A stretch of DNA of 64,000 nucleotides from Blattabacterium cuenoti (GCF_014251335.1 NZ_CP059186.1:126289-190288), one strand, 5' to 3'. Counted from the first letter of the stretch, positions 48,307 through 58,629 are shown. Translations and numbers: made by a program. Notes: generated from the letters alone by a model not told the origin.

Positions 48307-49542
48307 ATGAAAATTTTAATTCTTGGAGGTGGAGGCCGTGAACATGCTATAGGAAAAAAATTGTTGGAAGATAATCAATACATTCATCTTTATTTTTATC
48401 CTGGAAATGGAGGGACAAGTTTAATAGGAAAAAATATTGAAAATAATCATTCTGTATTAGAATTAGCTTCTTTTGCTAAAAAAAATGCAATAGATATAAC
48501 CATTGTAGGATCCGAAATATTTTTATTAGAAGGAGTTGTAGATATTTTTCAAAATTTTGGATTAAAAATAATTGGACCACATTATTTAGCCGCTAAACTT
48601 GAAGGAAATAGAATTTTTGCTAAATCATTTATGAAAAAATATGGAATTCGTACTCCTAAATACGAGATTTTTTATTGCTATGAAAAAGCTATTAATTTTT
48701 TGAAAAAAAATACGAGCTCTATAGCTATAAAAACTAATGGCATAGCTGCAGGAAAAGGAGTTATTTTAGCTCATAACCAAAATGACGCTAAAAAAGCTTT
48801 AAAAAATATTATGATAAAAAAAAAATTTGGAAAATCTGGAAATCAGATTATCATAGAAGAATTTTTACAAGGAAAAGAAGCTTCTATTATATCTCTTTTC
48901 AATGGAAAAGACATTATCCCTTTTTTATCGGCTAAAGATTATAAAAAAATTGAAGAAAATGAAAAAGGATTGAATACAGGAGGAATGGGAGCTATTTCCC
49001 CCAATCCATATATGACAAATTCTATTTGGATAGATTTTAAAAAAAATATTTTAGAACCTACTTTAGAAGGATTAATTATAGAAAAATTAACTTTTTTTGG
49101 ATTCCTATATTTTGGATTAATGATAACTTATAACAAAGTTTATTTATTAGAATACAATACTCGCATTGGAGATCCTGAAGCTCAAACATTATTCCCATTA
49201 ATGAAAAGTAATTTCTTAAATATCATTCAATCTTCCTTTCAACATCAATCAATATCTATTGATTGGAAAAAATTATGTTCTTGCTGTGTAGTTTTATCAT
49301 CTATAGGGTATCCGGAAAAATATGAAAGTGGAAAAATTATAACAGGGTTAAATTCTTTAAAAGAACCTTTTTACATTGCTGGAGCAAGAAGAGAACAAGA
49401 TAAATGGACAACGTCAAGTGGACGGGTACTTAATATAGTAGGAATAGGAAATACTCTTCAAGAAGCCAGAAAAAAAGCTTACGATAAGGTTACAAAAATT
49501 CAATTTGAAAATTTGTATTTTAGAAAAGATATTGGTTTATAA
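48307..49542 (+). CDS. purD: Phosphoribosylamine-glycine ligase
   Basis: GAR synthetase, second step of the pathway; 411 residues. I place the start at ATG 48307, seven bases after the purH stop, because MKILILGGGGREHAIGKKL is the family N-terminus; the open frame reaches back into purH to 48163 without homology. ATP-grasp motifs: KTNGIAAGKGVILA, IIEEFLQGKEASI, GLNTGGMGAISPNP and EYNTRIGDPEAQTLFPL. It is followed by guaA after 21 bases. Confidence 0.96.
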   Translation: MKILILGGGGREHAIGKKLLEDNQYIHLYFYPGNGGTSLIGKNIENNHSVLELASFAKKNAIDITIVGSEIFLLEGVVDIFQNFGLKIIGPHYLAAKLEGNRIFAKSFMKKYGIRTPKYEIFYCYEKAINFLKKNTSSIAIKTNGIAAGKGVILAHNQNDAKKALKNIMIKKKFGKSGNQIIIEEFLQGKEASIISLFNGKDIIPFLSAKDYKKIEENEKGLNTGGMGAISPNPYMTNSIWIDFKKNILEPTLEGLIIEKLTFFGFLYFGLMITYNKVYLLEYNTRIGDPEAQTLFPLMKSNFLNIIQSSFQHQSISIDWKKLCSCCVVLSSIGYPEKYESGKIITGLNSLKEPFYIAGARREQDKWTTSSGRVLNIVGIGNTLQEARKKAYDKVTKIQFENLYFRKDIGL

Positions 49543-49563
49543 TTCATTATAAAAAATACAAGA

Positions 49564-51114
49564 ATGAAAAAAGATTTTATACTCATATTAGATTTTGGAT
49601 CTCAATATAGTTATATGATTGCTAGAAGAATTCGAGATATAGGAGTATATACTTTATTATATCATTATAATGAAATTTCTATATCTAATGTCATTTCAAA
49701 AAAACCTAAAGGATTGATTCTATCAGGAGGACCTTTTTCTGTTTATGAAAAAGGTTCTCCATTAATATCAAAAAGTATTTTTCAACTAAATATACCCATA
49801 TTCGGAATTTGTTATGGAATGCAACTTATTTCTTTTCTTTTTGGAGGAGAGATAAAAAAATCAAAATACAAGGAATATGGAAAATCAGATTTGATTATAG
49901 ATAATCCTAATAACAGTCTATTTTATGGAATTCCAGATAAATCTGTTGTTTGGATGAGTCATTTTGATGAAGTAAAAAATCTTCCAAAAGAATTTAAAGT
50001 TATCGGACATACATCATCTTGTGGTATTGCAGCTTTTAGTCATCCCAATAAAGATATTTATGCAGTTCAATTCCATCCAGAAGTGAAAAATACAGAATAT
50101 GGAATATATATGTTGAAAAATTTTGTTTTTCACATTTGCAAATGTAGTTCGAATTGGAAATTAAATAATTTTGTTCAAAAAACGATAGATGATATTAAAA
50201 AACGTGTAGATAAAAAAAAAGTTGTGCTAGGTTTTTCTGGAGGGGTAGATTCTTTTGTTACTGCTTATCTCATTCATCAAGCTATTGGTAATTCTTTAAA
50301 TTGTATTTTCGTAGATACAGGATTATTGTTGAAAACTGAAAAAGAAAAAATATCTTCTTTATGTAAAAAAATGCATTTTACTATAAAAATAATAGATGCT
50401 AAAAATCGTTTTTTATCTAAACTAAGCGGAATTGTAGATCCTGAGATTAAAAGAAAAGTTATAGGAGAAGAATTTCTCTATATTTTTCAAAAGGAATCAG
50501 AAAAAATAAAAGATGTTGAATTTTTAGCACAAGGGACCATTTATTCAGATATTATTGAATCTTCTGTTTTTTCAAAAAATACAATAAGTTATTCGATAAA
50601 ATCTCATCATAATGTAGGAGGACTCCCAACAACATTAATGAAATTAAAACTCATTGAACCATTAAAAAAATTATTTAAAGATGAAGTTAGAAAAATAGGA
50701 GAAGGATTAGGGCTTCCAAAAGAAATTTTATATCGTCATCCATTTCCTGGACCTGGTTTAGGAATTCGTATAATTGGAGAAATCAATGCAAAAAAAATCT
50801 CTATTCTAAAAGAAGCAGAGGATATTTTGTTGCAAGAATTAAAAAATTACGATATTTATTATTCTGTAAGTCAAGCTTTTATAGTTTTATTGCCTGTAAA
50901 ATCTGTAGGAATCAAAGGGGATAAACGAACTTATGAATATGCTGCTATATTACGTGTTACGAATACTGAAGATTTTATGACTGCTACTTTCTCACATTTA
51001 TCTTACGATTTTTTAGAAAAAGTTTCAAATAGAATTACTAATGAAGTTGATGGAATTAATAGAATAGCATATGATATAACCTCTAAACCTCCATCTACTA
51101 TTGAATGGGAATGA
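49564..51114 (+). CDS. guaA: GMP synthase (glutamine-hydrolysing)
   Basis: Amination of XMP to GMP; 516 residues. The glutaminase domain (about 1-190) has DFGSQYSYMIARRIRD, nucleophile Cys in FGICYGMQLIS and the His-Glu of QFHPEVKNTEYG. The ATP pyrophosphatase domain has the P-loop VLGFSGGVDSFV (about 221-232), and the dimerisation domain has HPFPGPGLGIRIIGE and the C-terminal YDITSKPPSTIEWE. It closes the purine block. GuaB, its substrate source, is not in the window. It converges with accD with three bases between. Confidence 0.97.
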   Translation: MKKDFILILDFGSQYSYMIARRIRDIGVYTLLYHYNEISISNVISKKPKGLILSGGPFSVYEKGSPLISKSIFQLNIPIFGICYGMQLISFLFGGEIKKSKYKEYGKSDLIIDNPNNSLFYGIPDKSVVWMSHFDEVKNLPKEFKVIGHTSSCGIAAFSHPNKDIYAVQFHPEVKNTEYGIYMLKNFVFHICKCSSNWKLNNFVQKTIDDIKKRVDKKKVVLGFSGGVDSFVTAYLIHQAIGNSLNCIFVDTGLLLKTEKEKISSLCKKMHFTIKIIDAKNRFLSKLSGIVDPEIKRKVIGEEFLYIFQKESEKIKDVEFLAQGTIYSDIIESSVFSKNTISYSIKSHHNVGGLPTTLMKLKLIEPLKKLFKDEVRKIGEGLGLPKEILYRHPFPGPGLGIRIIGEINAKKISILKEAEDILLQELKNYDIYYSVSQAFIVLLPVKSVGIKGDKRTYEYAAILRVTNTEDFMTATFSHLSYDFLEKVSNRITNEVDGINRIAYDITSKPPSTIEWE

Positions 51115-51117
51115 TTT

Positions 51118-51957
51118 TTATATCATCATAGAAACCAAATTATATATATTTTTTTTTAATTCGGTTCTAGGAGAAATTAGATCTATAAATCCATGATCCA
51201 TTAAAAATTCTGCTGTTTGAAATCCTTTAGGGAGATCTTTTCCTATTATTTCCCGGATGACTCTAGGTCCGGCAAATCCAATAAGAGATCCTGGTTCAGC
51301 TATATTTATATCTCCAAGAAGAGAGTAAGAAGCGGTCACACCTCCCGTAGTTGGATCCGTTAAAACAGAAATATAAGGAATTCTAGCATCCCGTAATTGT
51401 GTTAATCTAGCTATGGTTTTAGCCATTTGCATTAATGAAAAAGAGGATTCCATTATTCTTGCTCCCCCAGATTTAGAAATTAATATATATGGATATTTTT
51501 TATCGATACAATATTTTATCGCTCTAGATATTTTTTCTCCTACTACGGAGCCCATGGATCCTCCTATAAATGAAAAATCCATACAAGATATCACAACATT
51601 TATAGTTTTAATTTTTCCAACTCCTGTTCTAATCGCATCATATAAATTTGTTTTTTTTCGTGCTTCTTGGATTCTATCTGTGTACTTTTTATAATCTTCC
51701 CATTTCATAGGATCTTTGCTTCTCATTTTTACATTCATTTCTAAAAATTCACCATGATCAAAAAGAATTTCAAAATATTCTTTACTATGAATTCTTACAT
51801 GATATCCATCTTCTGGACTAACATAAGCGTTTTTTTTTAATTCTTCCGTATCTATAATTTTTCCGCTAGGAGTTTTGTACCAAATTCCTTTTGGGAAATC
51901 TTTTCTTTCGTTTATAGATGTTAAAATATTCTTTTTTTTTCTTAAAAACCAAGCCAT
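51118..51957 (-). CDS. accD: Acetyl-CoA carboxylase carboxyltransferase subunit beta (zinc-less)
   Basis: Transfers the carboxyl group from biotin to acetyl-CoA with AccA; 279 residues. The crotonase-like core is complete ([41 protein letters not shown] in two motifs, [31 protein letters not shown]). The N-terminal zinc ribbon has lost its four cysteines: KTPSG (28-32) and SPEDG (47-51) stand where CxxC pairs are expected. As far as I know flavobacterial AccD shares this, so it is a lineage trait, not decay. Nine bases downstream of fbaA on the same strand. Confidence 0.96.
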   Translation of the reverse strand: MAWFLRKKKNILTSINERKDFPKGIWYKTPSGKIIDTEELKKNAYVSPEDGYHVRIHSKEYFEILFDHGEFLEMNVKMRSKDPMKWEDYKKYTDRIQEARKKTNLYDAIRTGVGKIKTINVVISCMDFSFIGGSMGSVVGEKISRAIKYCIDKKYPYILISKSGGARIMESSFSLMQMAKTIARLTQLRDARIPYISVLTDPTTGGVTASYSLLGDINIAEPGSLIGFAGPRVIREIIGKDLPKGFQTAEFLMDHGFIDLISPRTELKKNIYNLVSMMI

Positions 51958-51965
51958 GGTTGTTT

Positions 51966-53036
51966 TTATAAAGTATTAATATTATTCATGAATTCAAAAT
52001 ATTTTTTTAAAATTATTTTAAAAGATTTTTCACCTTCTCTTAACCATACTCTGGGATCATAATATTTTTTATTAGGAATATGTTCTCCTTTTGGATTTCC
52101 TATTTGTTTTTTTAAATATTCCTTATTTTTATTCATATAATTTTTTACCCCACAAGTGAAAGCATATTGTAAATCAGTATCTACGTTCATTTTCACTACT
52201 CCATAACTAATCGCTTTCTGTATTTCTTCTTTTGTTGAACCTGATCCACCATGAAAAACGAAAGAAACTGGTTTTTTAGCATGAGTATGAAATTTTTTTT
52301 GGATATATTCTTGTGAACTTTTTAAAATATCAGGTCTAAGGACCACATTTCCAGGTTTATAAACTCCATGTACATTTCCAAATGAAGCTGCTATAATAAA
52401 ATTATCACTTATTTTCATTAATTTATCATAGGCATAAGCAACCTCTTCTGGTTGAGTATAAAGTTTATTATTTTCTATATTGGAATTATCTATTCCATCC
52501 TCTTCTCCTCCTGTGACACCAAGTTCTATTTCAAGAGTCATTTGACTTTTATTCATTCTATCAAAATATCGCTCACAAATATTAATATTATCTTTTAAAG
52601 ATTCCTGAGAAAGATCTAACATATGTGAACTAAACAATGTTTTTCCAAAACGTTTATAATATTTCTCATTGGCTTCTATCAATCCATCTATCCATGGAAG
52701 AAAAGATTTAGAACAATGATCTGTATGAAGAATAACTGTTGTTTGATAGTATGAAGCCAATTCATGAATATGCATAGCACAAGCTATAGCACCTTGAATT
52801 GCGGCTGTTTCTTTGTTATTACTTAATCCTTTTCCAGCATTAAAAATAGCTCCTCCATTAGATAATTGAATAATAACAGGAGAATTTACTTCTGCAGCGG
52901 TTTCCATAACAGCATTTATAGTATTAGATCCGATAACGTTTACAGCTGGGATGGAAAATACGTTTTCTTTAGCGTATTCGAATATTTCTTTCACAAGATT
53001 ACCAGTAGCTACTCCAAAAGGAAATTTTTTAAACAT
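51966..53036 (-). CDS. fbaA: Fructose-bisphosphate aldolase class II
   Basis: Zinc-dependent aldolase interconverting fructose-1,6-bisphosphate and triose phosphates; 356 residues, E. coli FbaA-like length. Motifs: [22 protein letters not shown], zinc ligand and catalytic region [19 protein letters not shown] (about 107-125), [28 protein letters not shown] and [12 protein letters not shown]. With fbp it forms the hexose end of gluconeogenesis. The 159-base spacer before the divergent helicase gene has no recognisable gene. Confidence 0.97.
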   Translation of the reverse strand: MFKKFPFGVATGNLVKEIFEYAKENVFSIPAVNVIGSNTINAVMETAAEVNSPVIIQLSNGGAIFNAGKGLSNNKETAAIQGAIACAMHIHELASYYQTTVILHTDHCSKSFLPWIDGLIEANEKYYKRFGKTLFSSHMLDLSQESLKDNINICERYFDRMNKSQMTLEIELGVTGGEEDGIDNSNIENNKLYTQPEEVAYAYDKLMKISDNFIIAASFGNVHGVYKPGNVVLRPDILKSSQEYIQKKFHTHAKKPVSFVFHGGSGSTKEEIQKAISYGVVKMNVDTDLQYAFTCGVKNYMNKNKEYLKKQIGNPKGEHIPNKKYYDPRVWLREGEKSFKIILKKYFEFMNNINTL

Positions 53037-53195
53037 GTATTTAAAATTTTTTTTTTAATTTAAAAGGATTAACAAATGTAAAAAAAAGTATTTTTTATAT
53101 CCTATTTAATAATTATTATTTCTTAATAGATAGATAAAAATCAATACGATAAAAATATATGAAAAAATTTTTTAATTAAGTTAATAAAATTCAAT

Positions 53196-55778
53196 ATGCT
53201 AGTTTCTCCATATACATTAAAAATATACAATGCTTCAGCAGGTTCTGGAAAAACTACTTTTTTAGTCATCAATTATCTTTATGTTTTATTAAACAGTCCT
53301 TATCCTGATGAATTTAAAAGAGTTTTAGCTTTAACTTTTACTAAGAAAGCTTCTGAAGAAATGAAAGATCGTATTTTACAATGCATCAAAGAATTTTCAA
53401 ATAAAAAAATTAAAGAAGAATATCGTTTTTTGTTTGATTGTATAACAAAAAATTTAAGTTTAACAAAACATCAATTGTATCAACGTTCTGAAAAAATATT
53501 ATTTTCCATATTGCACGATTTTTATTCTTTTTCAAGAAATATAAGTACGATAGATAAATTTACTTATAATATTATAAGATCTTTTTTCTCAGAAAGAGAA
53601 GTAAATCTAGAAATGGATACAGATCAGTTTTTATTTAAAATTGTAGAAAATATATTATATAGATTAAAAAATTCTGAAAAATGGTCAAATATTTTGATAC
53701 AATCATCTTTAGAAAAACTAAGAAAAGGAAAAAATTGGGATTTAAGAAAAGAGTTATTTAAAATAGCTCATATAATTGTTGAAGAAAATAATTATTTTCC
53801 CATAAAAAAAATTAAAAATTATTCTTTAAAAGATTTCGTTCAGTTAAAAAACATTTTAATTCAAAGAACGAAAATATTCGAAAAAAAATGTAAAAAAAAA
53901 GGAGAAAATTTTTTTAAATTTTTGGAAAAAACTTCTATTCGAAAACATTCATTCATTCATTTAGATTTACCTAGATTTTTCCAAAAATTTAAAAATGAAA
54001 ACATATTTTTTAATCCTTTTAATGAACGCCTTGAAAAATATATTCAAAAAGGAATATTCTATTCTAAATTTTTTTCTGATGACAATCAAAAAATACTAAT
54101 AGAAAAAAATAAAAAAAAAATACTTCTTTTCTATGAAAAAACAAAATCTATATATAAAAAAAATATATCAAATTATCTTTTGGATAAACTTTTTTTAAAA
54201 AACATAAGCATGTTATCAATTATACATGAAGTTGAAAAAGAGTTTCATGATATGAAAAATAAAAAAAAAATTATCTTAAATGTAGAATTAAATAAAATTC
54301 TTTATGAAAGAATTATTCAAGGAACATTTCCAAATGTATATGAAAAAATAGGGATGCAATATAAACATTATTTCATAGATGAATTTCAAGATATTTCATT
54401 TTTACAATGGCAAAATATTAAAATATTAGTTGAAAATGCATTATCAGAAAATGGATCAGCTATGATAGTAGGAGATCCTAAACAATCTATATATAGATGG
54501 AGAGGGGGGGATGCAAAACAATTTATAAAATTAATTAATTCTAAATCAATTTTTTATGAAAAAAAAATAAAAACAATAGAACAAAATTTTCGTAGTTATG
54601 AAGAAATCGTAAAATTTAATAATTTACTTTATCAATCTATATCTAAAACATTCAATTCTACTATTTATCAAGATATATATAAAAATTACAAACAAAAAAT
54701 AAATAAAAAATCTGGAGGGTATGTGGAAATAAATTTTATTCATGATTTTAATAAAAATTATAAAGAACATATTTACTCGAATATAAAAAATAAAATAAAA
54801 AAGTTATTGAAACAAAAATATGCATTATCAGATATTGCTATTTTAGTCAGAAACAATAAAGAAGGTAATTTTTTGTCTGAAAAACTAGTGGAAGATGGTA
54901 TGATTGTAAATACTTCTGTTTCTTTATTAATAAAAAATAATTTGGAAATACAAATTATCATAAATTTTTTTTCTATCATTGCTTATCCTCATTGTTATCA
55001 AAAAAGAGTTCTTTTGATTTTTTTATTATTAGAAAAAAAATTCATTTGTACTAAAAAAAATAATCATGATTTCATTACGAAAATACTTTTTCTGCCTTTG
55101 GATTTATTCTTAAAAAAAATTTTGTTTAAAAATTCATTAACATTAAATAAATTGTATAATAAATCGATATACAACATATCGGAAAAAATTATTGAATCTT
55201 TTGGTTTATTAAATCAAAAAAACTCTACATATATCTATTCCTTTTTGGATTTCGTTTATAGATCAATGAAAAAAGTAGGAAATTCTATTATAGATTTTTT
55301 AGATTATTGGGAATTAAAAAAAGAAAAAGAAAGTATTGTGATATCTGATCACATCAATGCTCTTCGTATTATGACTATTCATAAATCTAAAGGGTTGCAA
55401 TTTCCTGTGGTACTTATTCCTTTCACAGATTGGAATATTTTTTCTAAAAAAAAAGAAGAAGTATGGATAGATGTAAATCCTCATTTATATAATGGATTAA
55501 ATACTATTTATATAGAAATAGAAACCTATTTCAAACACATGAAACATGATGATAATATCCGTAATTTTTATGAGTATTATCTATCAAACATTAAATTTGA
55601 TAACATAAATTTGTTATATGTAGCTACTACTCGTTCTATTGAACAACTAATTTTATTTTCCAGGCTCGGAAATGATAAATCTGTATCATTTTACATTAAA
55701 AATTTTCTATGTGAAAAAAAAATGTGGAACGAAAAAAAATGTAAGTATATTTTTGGAAAAGAAAAAAAAAATACTTAA
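53196..55778 (+). CDS. UvrD/RecB-like superfamily 1 helicase lacking the nuclease domain
   Basis: An 860-residue helicase of the UvrD/AddA/RecB type. Walker A ASAGSGKTTFLVINYL is at about residues 11-20; motif Ia ALTFTKKASEEMKDRI; Walker B FIDEFQD near 393-399; motif III GDPKQSIYRWRGGD near 427-440; motif V IMTIHKSKGLQFPVV near 725; motif VI LLYVATTRS near 806. It stops about 45 residues after motif VI, where flavobacterial relatives (roughly 1000 residues or more) carry a PD-(D/E)xK nuclease. The middle domains are lysine-rich and diverged. No AddB/RecC partner is nearby. It may be a helicase-only form or an eroding gene. Confidence 0.85.
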   Translation: MLVSPYTLKIYNASAGSGKTTFLVINYLYVLLNSPYPDEFKRVLALTFTKKASEEMKDRILQCIKEFSNKKIKEEYRFLFDCITKNLSLTKHQLYQRSEKILFSILHDFYSFSRNISTIDKFTYNIIRSFFSEREVNLEMDTDQFLFKIVENILYRLKNSEKWSNILIQSSLEKLRKGKNWDLRKELFKIAHIIVEENNYFPIKKIKNYSLKDFVQLKNILIQRTKIFEKKCKKKGENFFKFLEKTSIRKHSFIHLDLPRFFQKFKNENIFFNPFNERLEKYIQKGIFYSKFFSDDNQKILIEKNKKKILLFYEKTKSIYKKNISNYLLDKLFLKNISMLSIIHEVEKEFHDMKNKKKIILNVELNKILYERIIQGTFPNVYEKIGMQYKHYFIDEFQDISFLQWQNIKILVENALSENGSAMIVGDPKQSIYRWRGGDAKQFIKLINSKSIFYEKKIKTIEQNFRSYEEIVKFNNLLYQSISKTFNSTIYQDIYKNYKQKINKKSGGYVEINFIHDFNKNYKEHIYSNIKNKIKKLLKQKYALSDIAILVRNNKEGNFLSEKLVEDGMIVNTSVSLLIKNNLEIQIIINFFSIIAYPHCYQKRVLLIFLLLEKKFICTKKNNHDFITKILFLPLDLFLKKILFKNSLTLNKLYNKSIYNISEKIIESFGLLNQKNSTYIYSFLDFVYRSMKKVGNSIIDFLDYWELKKEKESIVISDHINALRIMTIHKSKGLQFPVVLIPFTDWNIFSKKKEEVWIDVNPHLYNGLNTIYIEIETYFKHMKHDDNIRNFYEYYLSNIKFDNINLLYVATTRSIEQLILFSRLGNDKSVSFYIKNFLCEKKMWNEKKCKYIFGKEKKNT

Positions 55779-55779
55779 T

Positions 55780-56634
55780 TCATTTTACATGTTTTTCCGC
55801 ATGATAAGAAGATCTAACTAATGGACCACTTTCTACATATTTAAATCCCATTTTTAATCCAATTTTTTTCAATTCTTTGAATTGTTCTGGAAAAACAAAA
55901 AAACGAACAGGATAATGCTTAAAAGAAGGTTGTAAATATTGTCCCATAGTTAAAATATCTACTTTAGATTTTTTAATATCTTTCATAGTTTCTATTATTT
56001 CTTCTTTTGTTTCTCCTAATCCTAACATGATTCCTGTTTTTGTCCGTATGTTTTTATTTTTTTCTTTTATATATTGTAAAACTTCAAGACTACGATCATA
56101 TTTAGCTTGAATACGAACTTTTTTTGTTAATCTAGCTACTGTTTCCACATTATGAGAAATAACTTCTGGCTTAATATCAATTATTTTATCTATTATTTTT
56201 TTTTCTCCTTTAAAATCGGGAATTAAAGCTTCTATTGTAATATTTGGATTAAAATGTCGTATTTTTTGTATGGTTTGAATCCATATATAAGCCCCCATGT
56301 CCTGTAAATCATCTCGATTGACAGAAGTTAATACAGCATGTTTTATTTTTAATATTTTTATAGACTTTGCTACTTTTTCTGGTTCTTTCCAATCTATTTT
56401 ATCAGGACGTCCTGTTTTCACTCCACAAAATCGACAAGATCTTGTACAAATGTTTCCCAATATCATGAAAGTAGCCACACCTTTATCCCAGCATTCTCCT
56501 ATATTGGGACAACTGCCACTCTGACAAATTGTATTTAGTTTGTGCAAAGAAACTAATTTTTGCAATTCATGATAATTTTTACTCATTGGTAATTTTACTT
56601 TGATCCATTTTGGTTTTTTTTGTATAAGATTCAT
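55780..56634 (-). CDS. lipA: Lipoyl synthase
   Basis: Radical-SAM enzyme inserting two sulfurs into octanoyl groups on E2 and H proteins; 284 residues. Radical-SAM cluster cysteines C63, C67, C70 (ICTRSCRFC) and the auxiliary cluster cysteines C37, C42, C48 (CQSGSCPNIGEC) are complete; the C-terminal R-S-S-Y-H motif is present (VRSSYHAEKHV). It ends one base from the helicase stop, tail to tail. Lipoate is needed by pyruvate and 2-oxoglutarate dehydrogenases. Confidence 0.97.
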   Translation of the reverse strand: MNLIQKKPKWIKVKLPMSKNYHELQKLVSLHKLNTICQSGSCPNIGECWDKGVATFMILGNICTRSCRFCGVKTGRPDKIDWKEPEKVAKSIKILKIKHAVLTSVNRDDLQDMGAYIWIQTIQKIRHFNPNITIEALIPDFKGEKKIIDKIIDIKPEVISHNVETVARLTKKVRIQAKYDRSLEVLQYIKEKNKNIRTKTGIMLGLGETKEEIIETMKDIKKSKVDILTMGQYLQPSFKHYPVRFFVFPEQFKELKKIGLKMGFKYVESGPLVRSSYHAEKHVK

Positions 56635-56731
56635 ATCTTTTTTTTTTATTATTTTATTATTATACTATAATAAATATAAAAATCAATTTTTTTTGATAAA
56701 TTTGTTAGGATGAGTGTTTTTTTTTATTTAT

Positions 56732-57835
56732 ATGGAAGTGTTTGTTAGAGATATAGCTAATATATTAGAAAATATAGCTCCTATAGAATATGCTGCTTCT
56801 TATGATAATGTTGGACTAATAGTGGGATCATTTCATAAAAAAGTAAAAAATGTACTGATTACTTTAGATCTTACTGAAAAAGTTTTTGATGAATCTATTC
56901 AAAAAAAATGTGATTTGATAATTTCTTTTCATCCTGTCATTTTTAAATCTATTAAAAGTATAACTGGAAAAACATTTTCAGAAAGAGTCATAATTCATGC
57001 GTTAAAAAATGATATATCTATTTACGTTATTCATACAAACTTAGATATGATATGGGAAGGACCTTCTTCTTATATATCTAAATTATTACGAATAAATAGA
57101 GAAAAAGTTCTTTTTCCCAAAAAAGAAACTATAAAAAAACTAATTACTTATGTTCCAGTAGATTATGCAGAAAAAGTTAGAAATGCTTTATTTGAAGCAG
57201 GGGCTGGAAATATTTCTAATTACAGTCACTGTAGTTATAATTTTGATGGATTTGGAAGTTACATGGGGAATAAAAAAACTAAACCTTTTTTTGGAAAAAA
57301 AGAAATTTTTCATATAGAAAAAGAAACTTGTATTAGTGTTCTTTTCCCTGACTATAAATTGAACATAATAAAAAATGCTTTATTTAAAAACCATCCTTAT
57401 GAAGAAGTTGCTTACGAAATTTATAATATTGAAAATACAAATCCTTATATAGGAATAGGTTTTATAGGAAATCTTATGGAAAAGATGAATGAATATGATT
57501 TTCTTCTTTTTATAAAAAAAAAGATGAATGTTCCTTGTATTCGACATTCTAATTTTACAGAAAAAAAAATTCAAAAAGTAGCTATGATTACAGGTTCAGG
57601 ACGTTTCGGAATAGAGACAGCTATAGAAGAAAAAGCTGATGTTTTTATCTCCTCTGATTTGAAATATCATGATTTTTTTAAATACGAAAAAAAAATATTA
57701 ATTGTAGATATAGGACATTATGAATCTGAAAACTTTACTAAAAGTTTACTGAAATCTTTTTTAGATCAAAATTTTACTTCTATTTCCATTTGTGAATCAA
57801 AAATTCATACTAATCCAGTTAAATATTTTTATTAA
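56732..57835 (+). CDS. Nif3-like dinuclear metal center protein (GTP cyclohydrolase I type 2 family)
   Basis: A 367-residue Nif3/YbgI/YqfO family protein with an inserted PII-like domain. Start chosen at ATG 56732 (MEVFVRDIANILENIAP), where family homology begins; a GTG at 56714 adds six hydrophobic residues. Motifs: APIEYAASYDNVGLIVG, CDLIISFHPVIFKSI with the metal His, YVIHTNLDMIWEG, and C-terminal KVAMITGSGR and DVFISSDLKYHDF, ILIVDIGHYESE. Inserted domain about 130-240. Biochemical role not settled for the family. The downstream coiled-coil protein gene is its usual neighbour in Bacteroidetes. Confidence 0.9.
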   Translation: MEVFVRDIANILENIAPIEYAASYDNVGLIVGSFHKKVKNVLITLDLTEKVFDESIQKKCDLIISFHPVIFKSIKSITGKTFSERVIIHALKNDISIYVIHTNLDMIWEGPSSYISKLLRINREKVLFPKKETIKKLITYVPVDYAEKVRNALFEAGAGNISNYSHCSYNFDGFGSYMGNKKTKPFFGKKEIFHIEKETCISVLFPDYKLNIIKNALFKNHPYEEVAYEIYNIENTNPYIGIGFIGNLMEKMNEYDFLLFIKKKMNVPCIRHSNFTEKKIQKVAMITGSGRFGIETAIEEKADVFISSDLKYHDFFKYEKKILIVDIGHYESENFTKSLLKSFLDQNFTSISICESKIHTNPVKYFY

Positions 57836-57837
57836 TT

Positions 57838-58629
57838 ATGGTACATAAAATACAAGAAGCAGTCACTGTAATAGATAAATTGAGAGTATTATACAATCTT
57901 CAATTAATAGATTCTCGTATAGATGAAATACGAAAGTTTCGTGGTAATATACCTATGGAAATAAAAAGTCTAGAAGAAGAAATAGACCAAATGAAAAAAA
58001 AATTAGAAAATCTTAATGAAGATATTCTTTATATAAAAGAAAATATAAATAAACAAAATAAAAATATTAAATCTTCAGATATTTTAATTAAAAAATATGA
58101 AAAACAAAAAGATCATATTAAAAATCATAAAGAATTATATTCTCTAGATAAAGAGATTGATTACCAAAAATTAGAAATTCAATTAGCTAAAAAAAAAATT
58201 AAGGAATTAAATGTTCAGATTGATAAAAGGGAAGAAATTTTTAAAAAAAAAGAATATTTATTAAAAAATAAAGAGGAGCACTTTTTTCATAAAAAAAAAG
58301 AATTGAATAAGATTCTTTTAGAAAATGATAAAGAAGAAAAAATATTATTAGAACAATCTTTATGTTTTTCTAAAAAGGTAGAGAATGGTTTATTGAAAAC
58401 TTATCTAAGAATCAGAAATGGAGTCAAAAATGGAGTAGCTGTAGCCCCAGTACAAAGAGGTGCTCCATTGGGGTCTTATCTAGCAATTACACCTCAAAAA
58501 TATTCTGAATTGATACAACGTAATAAACTTTTAATAGACGAACATAGTGGCAGAATATTAATAGATGCGGAATTGGCTGAGGAAGAAAAAAAGAAATCTT
58601 TTGTTTTTTGTTATAAAAAAAAATTATAG
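57838..58629 (+). CDS. Coiled-coil protein of the zinc-ribbon (C4-type) family, cysteines lost
   Basis: A 263-residue protein: N-terminal VIDKLRVLYNLQLIDSRIDEI, an antiparallel coiled coil rich in K/E/I (about 25-190), and a small C-terminal domain with NGVAVAPVQRGAPLGSYLAI (from about 197) and DEHSGRILID (about 234-243). In the family the last domain is a zinc ribbon with two CxxC pairs; here those places read APLGSY and DEHS, without cysteine. Flavobacterial relatives show the same loss, so it is probably lineage-wide. Function unknown; the gene is two bases after the Nif3-like gene and likely co-transcribed. Confidence 0.85.
   Translation: MVHKIQEAVTVIDKLRVLYNLQLIDSRIDEIRKFRGNIPMEIKSLEEEIDQMKKKLENLNEDILYIKENINKQNKNIKSSDILIKKYEKQKDHIKNHKELYSLDKEIDYQKLEIQLAKKKIKELNVQIDKREEIFKKKEYLLKNKEEHFFHKKKELNKILLENDKEEKILLEQSLCFSKKVENGLLKTYLRIRNGVKNGVAVAPVQRGAPLGSYLAITPQKYSELIQRNKLLIDEHSGRILIDAELAEEEKKKSFVFCYKKKL

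Noticed and set aside
51413..51694. 93-codon open frame on the plus strand inside accD
   Set aside because: Antisense to the conserved AccD core; no recognisable motifs.
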